Made by a program: the position numbers and the translations under genes. The notes under the pieces were generated by a model. The model did not search any database, was not told the DNA's origin, and was given only the letters and a program-made list of their open reading frames with translations. From Gibbula magus (taxonomy: Eukaryota > Mollusca > Gastropoda > Trochida > Trochidae): a stretch of 64,000 bases of DNA. Positions 21,901-29,523 of this stretch are shown here, one piece after another. The stretch's first letter is position 1. The number at the start of each line of letters is the position of its first letter. The stretch is from NCBI GenBank assembly GCA_936450465.1, contig OW388292.1, positions 10,063,756 to 10,127,755 of the forward strand, in the 5' to 3' direction.

Positions 21901-22816
21901 TTTTAGGTCATGAACAATAACAGTTATGTTTAGTGGAAGCAATATTTAGGTGGAATCTTTGTGTGTCAATTTACTTTGAGAGTATTTACGCTGTTCATTT
22001 GCATATATCAATGGACGCATTTAAAACTTTATGAAATTAATGTTGTCAAGCATTTTTGCACAAAACGAATAAAGTATGGCATTGAATGATAAGGACGTTA
22101 TCATGCTCGTATGATTTTGGATGGTAAATATCCTGCATTAGGAATAAGCACTATGTACTTAGCTCGCCACTGTTCGCAAAATACAATGTTTATTCCTAAT
22201 ACAGGATATTGACCATCCCAAAACACCTCTATTTTATTCAGATATTTAAAATCAGAGACCGGATGTCAATCTACAATTTCAATATCGAACGCCATATTAA
22301 AGCAGTTCATTTGTTAGATTTTAAATACTTGTTTGATAAATTGTTCAATAAATAAGCCATTTTAAGATGGCCCCTGTGTGATGTACGTGTGATTATCGCG
22401 CAAGACAAATCCAGAATTATGTAATTGAATATCTCTTTTAGAAACTTTCAGACTTTCAATGTAACCTCTAAATAGACGTTTCTGTCGGTATTGCAGTGAA
22501 AATAACGACTGCCTGGAATAGGTAGACGTTGGACAAATCTGTAATTTATTTATCTTGATATATGTTCAATGTTATTTAGTCGAAAATATGTACATTTCTA
22601 ACGTTTCCGACAGTACTTTAATGGAATATATCTTCATGAAAGAATGTTTACCTGTGACTGTCCATGTAAGCATATATGCCTGTATCATTTATCTTCTACA
22701 CATGAATATCACTGTAGTATATTATGTTGTTTTTTCATTTGCAGGATCATGTCCGTCGATGTTTGGAATTTGTTAAACGTTGGATTGAATCTACCGAAAC
22801 GTATGCAAACGTGTAA
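3129..22816 (+). CDS. Receptor-type protein tyrosine phosphatase, intracellular part (15 exons, 5' end outside window)
   Basis: Fifteen segments with AG/GT borders join without frame conflict into 490 codons ending in TAA: 3129-3216, 3497-3573, 4217-4253, 4515-4615, 6013-6138, 6700-6845, 12951-13086, 18588-18734, 18996-19017, 19381-19415, 19620-19736, 20011-20109, 21185-21321, 21513-21645 and 22745-22816. D1 shows, in order, [36 protein letters not shown], a WSD version of the WPD loop, [10 protein letters not shown] and QTEEQYHF, so it should dephosphorylate phosphotyrosine in the cytoplasm. D2 is recognisable from [10 protein letters not shown] onward but has lost the catalytic Cys. The C-terminus is ETYANV. 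No signal peptide, ectodomain or membrane segment is in the window, so the receptor class is inferred from the tandem-domain layout. I cannot assign an orthologue; the YANV tail recalls vertebrate PTPRA/PTPRE. The two tiny exons (22 and 35 nt) are the least certain. Confidence 0.9.
3497..3573 (+). CDS. PTP exon b: DYINASYID
   Basis: This 77-nt exon starts after TTTCAG and ends before GTGAGT. It encodes [17 protein letters not shown] followed by DYINASYID, the highly conserved PTP motif 2. It ends in phase 0. Confidence 0.93.
4217..4253 (+). CDS. PTP exon c: [12 protein letters not shown]
   Basis: This 37-nt exon after TATTCAG encodes [12 protein letters not shown] and the first base of Gly. 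With the next exon it rebuilds the AAQGP motif of PTP domains. The donor is GTAACA. Confidence 0.9.
4515..4615 (+). CDS. PTP exon d: FWRMIWQE / [12 protein letters not shown]
   Basis: This 101-nt exon after TTATAG completes Gly and reads [18 protein letters not shown] and then [15 protein letters not shown]. This is the conserved helix and strand of D1. It ends in phase 0 before GTAGGA. Confidence 0.93.
4616..6012. other. PTP intron d-e
   Basis: A less AT-rich stretch at 5220-5930 looks like an old repeat or element remnant, but I could not match it to a family in either strand. Confidence 0.4.
6013..6138 (+). CDS. PTP exon e: KCLQYWP
   Basis: This 126-nt exon after TTACAG starts with [16 protein letters not shown], the conserved KCxQYWP motif of PTP domains. 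It ends VVQHCQ before GTTAGT in phase 0. The Met is internal and is not a start. Confidence 0.93.
6700..6845 (+). CDS. PTP exon f: WSD loop, ends at catalytic Cys
   Basis: This 146-nt exon after TTCCAG encodes [20 protein letters not shown] and later QHPIVVHC. The general-acid loop reads W-S-D rather than the usual W-P-D, with the acid Asp kept. The exon ends TGC AG|GTGATG, so the catalytic Cys is the last complete codon and the following Ser codon (AG|T) is split across the 6.1-kb intron. Confidence 0.94.
7330..7660 (-). repeat. 21-bp tandem array, left copy
   Basis: About 15 units of a GC-richer 21-bp repeat in which GAGCAC/GTGCTC or GCGCAC/GTGCGC flank a CTTAGTAT core. Because 21 is a multiple of three, the array stays open on the minus strand as HEILSRE repeats; this is a by-product, not a gene. 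Confidence 0.9.
8000..10300 (-). pseudogene. Decayed non-LTR retrotransposon, reverse transcriptase to C-terminal Cys motif
   Basis: Reading the minus strand from 10300 down, broken frames show TGVRQGC (near 10200), [20 protein letters not shown] (near 10080), a thumb region with [13 protein letters not shown] (9678-10010), [17 protein letters not shown] (8309-8521) and [12 protein letters not shown] followed by a TAA and HFLLVCP (8130-8393). These are the palm motif C, the catalytic F/Y-x-DD box and the C-terminal region typical of LINE polymerases. Frameshifts and stops show it is dead. It lies inside the inverted-end element, so it is nested or captured. The clade was not assigned. Confidence 0.8.
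10565..10838 (+). repeat. 21-bp tandem array, right copy (inverted relative to left)
   Basis: About 12-13 units of the same 21-bp repeat in the opposite orientation. It abuts the first degenerate unit of the splice-site array with no spacer. Confidence 0.9.
10841..12950 (+). repeat. Tandem array of duplicated 3' splice site plus catalytic-exon start (~26 units of ~75 bp)
   Basis: Each unit carries a branch-point-like TTGATTAATTAATT, a pyrimidine tract TTTTCTCCTTCAACC, a CAG acceptor and about 45 bp matching the start of PTP exon g. Unit starts (first base after the acceptor) are near 10920, 10995, 11059, 11185, 11261, 11335, 11412, 11552, 11617, 11693, 11768, 11843, 11918, 11993, 12069, 12144, 12220, 12295, 12370, 12445, 12503 (acceptor-less), 12575, 12650, 12726, 12801 and 12876, with a degenerate half unit at 10841. 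By my count 24 keep AG; 11552 has AA. Every unit reads AGIGRT(G or D)TYI and stops at TGA or TAA within about 15-17 codons. Two units (11112-11166 and 11466-11525) contain the same extra ~55 bp, pointing to a block duplication. Confidence 0.95.
12951..13086 (+). CDS. PTP exon g: catalytic P-loop SAGIGRTG
   Basis: This 136-nt exon completes Ser and reads [20 protein letters not shown], running on to NMVQTE, before GTGATC. It is the only unit of the upstream array in which the reading frame stays open past the P-loop, and it joins in frame to exon h, where the Q-loop sequence continues as EQYHF. Its acceptor CAACCCCAG is the last of about 25 nearly identical acceptors. Confidence 0.93.
13238..15200 (-). 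pseudogene. Decayed LINE: N-terminal region with 36-bp repeat array, then endonuclease
   Basis: Minus-strand frames show [20 protein letters not shown] (14015-14203), [11 protein letters not shown] and [11 protein letters not shown] (13533-13817), then [17 protein letters not shown] (13238-13570). These are successive parts of an APE-type endonuclease of a CR1/Jockey-like LINE. Upstream lies a 36-bp tandem array and, further up, a Cys-containing stretch with [20 protein letters not shown] (14991-15173) that may belong to the same element. Frameshifts and the absence of an RT show it is truncated and dead. Confidence 0.78.
14205..14968. repeat. 36-bp tandem array (~21 units) open on both strands
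   Basis: The unit contains GACGAGTTGATCACTGGAGT and CTCTTGGATCCA. As 12 codons it reads [12 protein letters not shown] on plus and [12 protein letters not shown] on minus. The minus frame leads toward the LINE endonuclease, so the array probably grew inside the LINE coding region. Two alternating variants (GTCCGT and ATCTGT) indicate a 72-bp dimer in places. One unit near 14745 has a shortened sequence that shifts the frame. Confidence 0.92.
15866..15956. repeat. (AT)n microsatellite, ~90 bp
   Basis: Uninterrupted TA dinucleotides. Confidence 0.97.
16192..16440. mobile_element. MITE with ~43-bp terminal inverted repeats
   Basis: The left end 16192-16234 contains TTACCCGCCCTTGGCCGGCG and the right end 16398-16440 contains its inverse with a few changes. 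No coding capacity. The right end is overlapped by the target duplication of the adjacent LINE. Confidence 0.8.
16436..16446. repeat. Target-site duplication, left copy
   Basis: CTCTGATGGAG, identical to 17081-17091 flanking the LINE. Confidence 0.85.
16447..17080 (+). mobile_element. 5'-truncated LINE 3' end with target-site duplication and (ACCT)n tail
   Basis: The plus frame from 16447 encodes the C-terminal part of a LINE polymerase with an RNase H-like tail: [20 protein letters not shown], then a Cys motif [19 protein letters not shown], a TAA after HRQ, and continued homology-like sequence to 16948. The 3' part ends in an ACCT repeat at 17053-17080. CTCTGATGGAG occurs at 16436-16446 and again at 17081-17091 as an 11-bp target-site duplication. 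The short tail stops and intact duplication suggest a fairly recent insertion. Confidence 0.88.
17081..17091. repeat. Target-site duplication, right copy
   Basis: CTCTGATGGAG directly after the ACCT tail of the LINE. Confidence 0.85.
18588..18734 (+). CDS. PTP exon h: Q-loop [10 protein letters not shown] and D1-D2 linker
   Basis: This 147-nt exon begins [20 protein letters not shown], the end of D1 just after the QTE of the Q-loop, and runs into a linker ending VEKHLQ. The acceptor TTAAAG is weak in pyrimidines. The donor is GTAGAA and the phase is 0. Confidence 0.9.
18996..19017 (+). CDS. PTP microexon i (22 nt)
   Basis: The segment after TTTCTCTTTCAG and before GTTTGT reads ILQKVKT plus one base. 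Its length together with exon j (35 nt) is a multiple of three and keeps the frame into D2. It is supported only by splice sites and frame, so this call is moderate. Confidence 0.6.
19381..19415 (+). CDS. PTP microexon j (35 nt)
   Basis: The segment after ACACTTCAG and before GTACGT reads [12 protein letters not shown] when joined to exon i. TGYTVLP followed by [10 protein letters not shown] in the next exon matches the place of the DYINAxxLPSYR segment of a D2 domain. The splice-site match and frame support it. The D2 KNR-PYD region is missing before it. Confidence 0.65.
19620..19736 (+). CDS. PTP exon k: D2 [10 protein letters not shown]
   Basis: This 117-nt exon after CATATTCAG reads [20 protein letters not shown] and ends ILITDSTCK before GTAATA. 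It corresponds to the RxFIxTQxP...W region of a D2 domain. An alternative acceptor five codons downstream (TTACAG) would put a TGA in frame and is rejected. Confidence 0.85.
20011..20109 (+). CDS. PTP exon l: D2
   Basis: This 99-nt exon after TTATTTCAG reads [20 protein letters not shown] and ends in ALTSQ before GTATTT. Its position fits the segment of D2 between the YWP-equivalent and the pseudo-active site. Phase is 0 at both ends. Confidence 0.82.
20310..20470. repeat. Foldback palindrome (~65-bp arms) in PTP intron l-m
   Basis: GGAGAAACCATGATACCGAG near 20320 is matched in inverse by the sequence ending near 20463, and the arms continue through GGTTGTGGACCCTGA. The short loop is near GAGGATGCGAAGTATCCG. 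Arms have a few mismatches. Confidence 0.85.
20588..20672 (+). ncRNA. tRNA-like block with A and B boxes
   Basis: TGGCGCAGTAGTCTCAAGC resembles a tRNA A box and CTGGTTCGAGACG a B box, at plausible spacing. Stems are poor. It may be a tRNA-derived SINE head or a decayed tRNA. Confidence 0.35.
21185..21321 (+). CDS. PTP exon m: D2 up to the degenerate P-loop
   Basis: This 137-nt exon after TGTTGCAG begins [20 protein letters not shown] and ends in ATAVVS plus two bases, before GTAATG. The phase-2 end falls at the same place as in D1, where the split codon lies directly after the catalytic-Cys position. That Cys is replaced here. Confidence 0.87.
21513..21645 (+). CDS. PTP exon n: D2 after the degenerate P-loop
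   Basis: This 133-nt exon after ATATGCAG completes Arg and reads [20 protein letters not shown], ending LPNVTFYV before GTACGT. It covers the helix following the P-loop. VVSRSERECG stands where an active domain has VHCxxGxxRTG. Confidence 0.87.
22095..22235. repeat. Imperfect foldback in PTP intron n-o
   Basis: TTTTGGATGGTAAATATCCT near 22111 pairs with the inverse ending near 22232 (TTATTCCTAATACAGGATAT...). Arms are about 50 bp with several mismatches. Confidence 0.75.
22745..22816 (+). CDS. PTP terminal exon o: ETYANV stop
   Basis: After TTTGCAG the 72-nt coding part reads [20 protein letters not shown] and ANV, then TAA. It holds the last helix of D2 and a tyrosine four residues from the end in a Y-x-N context. 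Confidence 0.9.
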   Translation, partial: DHVRRCLEFVKRWIESTETYANV

Positions 22817-23190
22817 CATGCAGTAATGGATCATCACACGTTACCTTGGAAATAGATACATTTCGCTACTCTGATGCAATGTCTGCAAATGACACTCATT
22901 TTTTTTTATTCCTGACTTGCTTACATAGACATAACATGGAAAGTATGCTAGCGTCATATGTGATGAACTTGATGACCGCACCAAACTTGTGAAATGGACG
23001 AAAATATTAAGCTTATTGAAAGAGACCCCACACCTGACTCATGAGCTGGATACAAGGGTCAAAACTGTGGAGATGTTAAACACTTATCTGGCTTGTTTAG
23101 ATTGATGCTCACACATAGATTGTTGAAATGAATACACACATATACACGACCGTGCAGAAGAAACGCCTAACCCCAAAATAAAATATATTT
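22817..23190 (+). other. Probable 3' UTR of the PTP gene
   Basis: Sequence after the stop is AT-rich and non-coding. AATAAA occurs at 23177-23182, about 360 bases past the stop, and is the best polyadenylation candidate I see. The true end was not determined. Confidence 0.45.
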
Positions 23191-23965
23191 TTATCCACAA
23201 GTTGTATAACTAAACTGAATATATAAGCTTGCTAACATTTTCGGTTAATGTCTGAAAAAACACGCTTTTTAGAAAATCGTCGCGTTGGAAACTCCATAAC
23301 TAAACGAGATGGATGAGTGAATTTTCACATGTTAGTTATTCTTAATTATAAACGCCCCGTACTGCAGAGATGCGTTAACGGTAGAAGTCCAGGTAAGTCC
23401 AAATCCAAGAAGATACATTATTCCAAGTACATTATGGGCGTGGTGGGGGTCCACCCTGATATCCCCCAAGACCTTAACTAGTTTCATTGTATAGTATTTT
23501 TTTTAGCATTGTTCAGGAATGATGATATTTGGACGACAACATGGTCCATTTTCTTTAATTTGTGTGTCATGTTGGTCTCATGCACTGACACTGGGTAGTT
23601 TTATAGGATTTGTTTTGAAATTAATAGCAATATATTGTGTTTTATCTGAACTATCTATTTTGGATCATGACTCACTCACTGCAGCTACAGAGCCAATCAC
23701 TTTATTTTGTATGTCTTGAAAAAGCGAATTTAATACCCATTGTGTGTTTGAGTACACTTCAAATATGGAGTATCATGCCCTGCTGATTGAAATTGTGTAT
23801 ACTTACTTACAATATTAGGTACACTCAAAATATACTAAATTCGCCAACAGCAGTATGGGGTTTTATTTATATATTACCATTTTGTTGAAAATGATTAGGC
23901 GGTTATTTTGCCCATCAGTGTAGCAACTTGAAATGCATGAACATATCTCGCTTCTATAACTAAAT
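23191..23965. other. No gene recognised
   Basis: AT-rich intergenic sequence after the PTP gene. A short open stretch at 23519-23719 has no family signature. Confidence 0.45.
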
Positions 23966-23969
23966 ACAA

Positions 23970-24268
23970 AGATCTAGCGTGTTTAAATGGATACACAAAT
24001 TTAGCATGTTTAAGCATGTTGAAATGGGTACACAGATTTAACATGTTTAAGCATGTTGAAATGGGTACACAGATTTAGCATGTTTAAGCATGTTGAAATG
24101 GAAACACAAATTTAGCATGTTTAAGCATGTTGAAATGGGTACACAGATTTAGCATGTTTAAGCATGTTGAAATGGTTACACAAATTTAGCATGTTTAAGC
24201 ATGTTGAAATGGATACACAAATTTAGCATGTTTAAGCATATTGAAATGGGTACACAGATTTAGCATAC
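23970..24268. repeat. 37-bp tandem array (~8 units)
   Basis: The unit contains TTTAGCATGTTTAAGCATGT and GAAATGGGTACACAGA. Variants GGTACACAGA and GATACACAAA alternate. Confidence 0.92.
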
Positions 24269-24869
24269 GGCTCCAACAGTAGATAGTGCTATTATGTAAT
24301 CAAGCGTTAGAAGATTCCAGTTGATGACGTCACAATACACTGGCATCGCTTAGAACAAAACTGACAATACCATGACTTTATACCACGAGTCTATACAGTT
24401 GATGAGTCACTATGCTTTGACACCAAGAAGCTTAATACAAGTGATATATTTTGATATATTCTGTAACTGCAGTCTGTGAGTGTGATCTTTCACTTAAGCT
24501 TTGTAAGTTGTAATCCATGGATGTCGTCTGTGACTCTAATACTTAGTTTAGTCTGTGACTGTATGTATTCTGTAAACGTAAACCAAATATCAATTGATCA
24601 TCGACCAACCACTAATATTTAGAATATTTTAATTTTTTTGTTGAACAGTTTTAAACTTCGTATACTGTTATATCTTATATTTTTTGCAATTACTTTATTT
24701 TTTATTCCGTCATGTGATATTAATGTTTTATTGACTATCTCTATATCGTTAGGACGTTTTCTACTGAGTTGCTCATTTTCGACGAATACAGTCAATTTAT
24801 TACCATTTTGTATCTTGTTATTATTTTAATTAATTCGGTGTCCCGAAATCGTTTCCTGAGCGGTTATCA

Positions 24870-25385
24870 AAAACCCGTAAGGCATAGCTCAATGGAACTT
24901 GGTGTGTGTAACGAACAACAAGTGTCGATGTGCTTTTAGTATTTTCATGCAGCTTCTTCGGAATTTTATTTTTAGCCGTTTAGCCGTTTTCATGGAAATG
25001 CAACATGGGCTTTCGTTTACGGAGCAGATTTCATAAGTCTTAAGGCATAGCTCAACTGAACTTGGTATATGGAACAGTCATTTTGCATAGATGTGCCTTT
25101 AAGTATTTTCAACTTCTTCAGAATTTTACTTTTAGCCGTTTAGCCGTTTCCACAGAAACACAAAATCAGCTTTCCTTTCCGGAGCAGATTTCAAAAGTCA
25201 TAAGGCATAGCTCAACAAAACTTGGTATATGTAGAAGTGCCTTTTGGTATTTTCAACTTCTTCCCATTTTTATTTTCCCTCCTTTTCATGGAAACAACTT
25301 GGATTTTCGTTTCCAGAGCAGATCTAAAATAATCATAAGGCACGGCTCAACAAAACTTGGTGTGTGATACAATCATTATGTGCAG
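24870..25385. repeat. ~160-bp tandem repeat (3-4 units)
   Basis: AAGGCATAGCTCAA begins units near 24879, 25042 and 25202, and a diverged AAGGCACGGCTCAA near 25337. Each unit also has TTTAGCCGTT or its remnant and an ending such as GGAGCAGATTTCA. Confidence 0.88.
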
Positions 25386-25837
25386 ATGTGGCTTTTGGGG
25401 GATTTTTATATTTGTCCGTGCTTCCATGAAATCACAAGTAGTTTTCCACATGGCGGGGGATGTAGCCGACTTTGTCTGCTTGTTTTTATAGGTTGTCAAC
25501 CATTTCACAACTTCTTCTATAAAGGATAACATTTAAACTCCATCTACATCTACTAGCTATACTGTTATCAAGATTTAGGTCCTGCCATGACAAGAATTTC
25601 ACAGAAGTCACTGAGAAAGTGCAGGTGCAGGTGACTTAAATCCCTTGCACGACTATTAAATGGCTGTTGAATGACAAACACCTGTTGCCTTCCTCATTGT
25701 AGCAGGGGAGATTGCTGAGGGATGACGAACACAGTGTGGAGGATATTTGAGGATTCTCTCCTAGTTTTGACACCCGGGAACATTTTGATAAAAAAGCATA
25801 CGAATGGCATTTATACTATAATGTTATTAATTAAGTA

Positions 25838-25960
25838 TTTCCGTATTGGCCCAGTTACAGGTCCGAGGTCCGTTGTATTGGCCCGAGACGAAGTCGAGGC
25901 CCAATACAACGGACCGAGGACCTGTAACTGGGCCAATACGGAAATACTTAATTAATGACA
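25838..25960. repeat. Near-perfect palindrome with ~58-bp arms
   Basis: ATTAATTAAGTATTTCCGTA begins the left arm, and the right arm ends with the inverse TACGGAAATACTTAATTAAT. The loop is only a few bases near GAGACGAAGTC. Arms differ at about three positions. Confidence 0.93.
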
Positions 25961-26107
25961 ATTTTATTAATTAACTTCTTTTCATTCTATTTGCACAACA
26001 CAAGACATCTCATTTATATTGAAATAATAATTATAAACAAGATTGGTGAACAAATAGCACGGGTCAAAGTTGTGAAGCGACAGCTTCGGGCTTTCACCAA
26101 ATGTGCA

Positions 26108-26202
26108 ACTGCGCATGCTCAGACTCATATTGGCCCAGTTTGTCTCGTATTGGCCCAGTTTTTCCCGTATTGGCCCAGTTTCCCCGTATTGGCCCAGTTG
26201 TC
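26108..26202. repeat. Short tandem copies of the palindrome's CGTATTGGCCCAGTT word
   Basis: Four copies of TATTGGCCCAGTT occur with spacing of about 20 bp. The same word lies in both arms of the palindrome 250 bp upstream. Confidence 0.85.
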
Positions 26203-26219
26203 GAATCATATGATCTAGA

Positions 26220-28200
26220 CCGTAAATAACGTATACGTGCCATAACATTGATAGTTAATTAATAAATGTACATACAAATACACCTTCATGATAAGAGCAT
26301 CGATCGTATTTGAGCATTAGTCACACTTAACGATCATGTGACACTCAGAAGCCGCACATCCCACAGGGATACCGCGCCGCATTTAGACAGGATCTAACCT
26401 AGATATACAATATACAAACAAGAATTCACATTATTATTATATTTTAATTTTTAATATTATATTTCTTCTATAAGTTAAAAACAAGGGAAACATTATCTCC
26501 AAATCAAATAATGGTTACAAGTTATGAAATAACGTTTCGATTAACCATGACTTCCTAAGGGAATGTTAGAATTAGTTAAAATTATTTTATGAAACTTCCT
26601 GAGATCTTGGTTGCCTCCCTTTAACCACTGTTTCACCGAGATTGCGGTCTCTCATAATAAGGTGAATGCAGTAAATGACAAAGTAAGATAGTAGACACAG
26701 AAACAAATCGTTTCTGTTAGGAAATTCATGCCATTTAGATAGATGTCAGATTGTTATATATATAAAAGCAAACTATCTTCAAAAGTACAAATTATTTTAC
26801 TTTTTTCTACCACTACTAGCTTACCCATTCGGCGACTTCGACTTATAATTTGTACTATAATCTAGATAGTTGATCCATAATAAAAGTGTAGCAATGTTTT
26901 ATTTATGTAAGAAGACGAAAATCTAAGTAGCCAGCCATAATTAATAAGTAATCCCTTAAAGGCACTGTAGCACGCCGATCGTACTGAAATACACGTATAC
27001 CAATGGCTAAACAATACTCTTACACACCAATCCATCCTTTCGAGCGGCCATTTTAAGGCAAAATTCGTGCTTCAGTTCCCTGCCAACCAATCTTCATTTT
27101 GTAAGATTTCAGAGCAAGTTCACATGAAACACAATATCGATCATTAACTTGACAAACCCTGAAGGTAAATGCTGAAGTGGGAACATACCAACACCAATCA
27201 TCAATTCACATAAATTGACGTCATTATTAAACAATATTTTACGAATAAACCTGAAAGTAACCATCAAAATGCACTAGTCATTTCATTTACATGTAAATGC
27301 ATGATAAATATTGACATTGGTCAGTTCTCATGCTGAAATACCAAGTGCGTTGTGTCTCTGTTTCTGTCACAGCAGTGTTCACTAAGCTGATGATTGATTG
27401 AGTCTCTAACCACAGATTAATACTGTTTATGAGGCTGTTAACTAACCCCTGGAGCATCTTGTACATACACACGGGTATAACTGAACAAACACTAGGTACG
27501 GGATAGACCAACAACATCATTATATAAAGTTGAATTATTGAATCGCATATATCGAGCAGGAGAGCTTTTAGGGGTCTTTCACACCAACGTATTCATGGAA
27601 GAGTTACGAAAACAGTTTCAGTTTTTATATGCGCTGCACACGATGAACAGCAAGGAATCAGTGCAGGCTTAAACTTCGTGCTATCTTGTCATCATCGATT
27701 ACTGTCACTGACAGATACAACATGTTTTTTCTGGTTAAAACGTCTTACAAATGGATATGTGTAGTTTGATGGTACAACATTCAAGGCTTCAATAGCATAT
27801 TTGACTCTTAATAATTAGTCATTGGTACTCATCAAACACATGTAAATAATTAAGGAGGGACAATGTTATAGAATAATACAAATGCGTTTTTGCTTCTTGT
27901 TTTTGTGATACAAAAAATTATCGAATGATATGAACACGCCCGGATCAGCTCAAAAAGAACTGTGCAGGTTAAGCTCTATTTTGAATCATTTATTTCATTA
28001 CATCAGAATGTATAGTTTTAAAACGAAAATTTCAATTGCAGCACATAACTCATGAAATCAATCTTCTGGATACACACTCTACAGTGTTTTTATAGGCTGG
28101 AGACCTTGTGAAACATTAACGTGAACGTTTAGTAGTGTTTGCTCAACGTTGTACAACCCGGGAGATGATTCTACAATGACAAAAAAACCTCAAATAATTA
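26220..28200. other. No gene recognised
   Basis: AT-rich sequence without long open frames or repeats that I can define. Confidence 0.45.
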
Positions 28201-28384
28201 TTCGATTTTTTTTAATTATTGTTGTTCGTACAGCGTTATTTGGTACAGCAGGCAACCCACATCCCTGTACATTCTCTGTGAAAATTTACCTGGCATAATA
28301 CAGTGAACTAGGCGTGGTGGCTTAATTGTCGAGGTTTCATTCGGGCTTTGAAAGACTGGTTTCAAACAAGAGTCATCAGAAGAT

Positions 28385-28475
28385 GGAGAAAACCAAGATA
28401 TATGCATAGTCAACTTCTTTATTGCAATAAAGAAGTTGACTATCCATATATCTTGGTTTTCTTCATCTCTACAAC
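28385..28475. repeat. Hairpin-forming inverted repeat (~40-bp arms)
   Basis: AACCAAGATATATGCATAGT on the left pairs with ACTATCCATATATCTTGGTT on the right, meeting at TTTATTGCAATAAA. The outer flanks TCATCAGAAGATG occur on both sides as direct repeats (28374 and 28499), which could be a target duplication or part of the element. Confidence 0.88.
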
Positions 28476-28519
28476 TTCTAAAATGCCTCTCAAAGAAGTC
28501 ATCAGAAGATGACATATCC

Positions 28520-29283
28520 TACAGGTCCCACATAATTTGTAAAACACATCTTTGACAGATCATTGTATATCTACTATTTCAGTTAGGGGGCAATACAAAT
28601 TTCAGTTTCAGGTATGATAAAGGGTTTTGGAGTTCTACTACAGATCCCTGAACAAAGTCCAAATCCAACTATCAATGAAAACGATAAAAAAAAAAATGTT
28701 TTCATAAATCTGAAAATATCAAAAGGCACCACTTCAGTTAGTGGGTAATACACATGCATAGTTTCAGGAAGATATGATGAATAGTTTAGGAGCTCTGGAA
28801 ACGAATCTAACCAGTCGAATGTTGTAAGTGTAAATTCATCAATATAAAGATTGAAACATCACTGACTTACCGCAACATTATTACTACTGCTGTTACTAAT
28901 AATCCAAAACACATGCCAAACTATACCCTTAGTGAAGGAATATGATTGCAAATTAATTTCAATAAAAAAGGGTGTAAATCAAACACATATTGTTCAGATT
29001 AAAGTTAACGTATCTTCGTTCAATGTATTTCATTGTTGCTGGTACTGTTCAGGTCTTTTTCCCATCAGAATCTTTTCCGCCTTGATTTATGAACTTTGTA
29101 AAAACTATGTTATACAACTGTTTTTTTTTAACCGAATGGGCTTGTTGAGTAATAAGATAAGTTTGTAATGTACATGATCTGTGCAATATCAGCTTGAAAA
29201 TCACGTTTAAAAGTTAACGGAATCTACATTCTATTTTTCTTTGATCCAGTGGAAACACTTTTTAAGAGACATTTAGAAGTTGC
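28520..29283. other. No gene recognised
   Basis: AT-rich intergenic sequence with no signature that I can define. Confidence 0.4.
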
Positions 29284-29523
29284 CTAGGTGAATGAGAAAC
29301 GAGTATTTACACTTTCTTGGTTGCAAGAGTGAGAGGGTTCTGTGTGGACGTTATCACCGTCATCAAGCACACATCCTTGCTTAAAGGCGTTACACTCCGT
29401 CCAGTTGGAGACCTTGCAATCCCGTCCATTAGTACACTTGATAACAGGCTTAGTACCTGCACAAAAACTTCGCTCTTTGGCAATAAAGAATTTGTCAATT
29501 GATAGAGCTAATTTCTCATTCAA
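29284..29523 (-). other. Orphan Cys-rich open stretch, possible exon
   Basis: The minus strand encodes a stretch with seven Cys, including KCTNGRDCKVSNWTECNAFK and QGCVLDDGDNVHTEPSHSC, which looks like a secreted or extracellular module. Minus-strand TTTTTGTGCAG near 29457 could be an acceptor and GTGTAA near 29308 a donor. No neighbouring exon was found and the family is unknown to me. Other frames here are also open, so chance is possible. Confidence 0.35.

Noticed and set aside
23120..23200. Sequence ACCGTGCAGAAGAAAC as a transposon end
   Set aside because: No inverted partner was found nearby.
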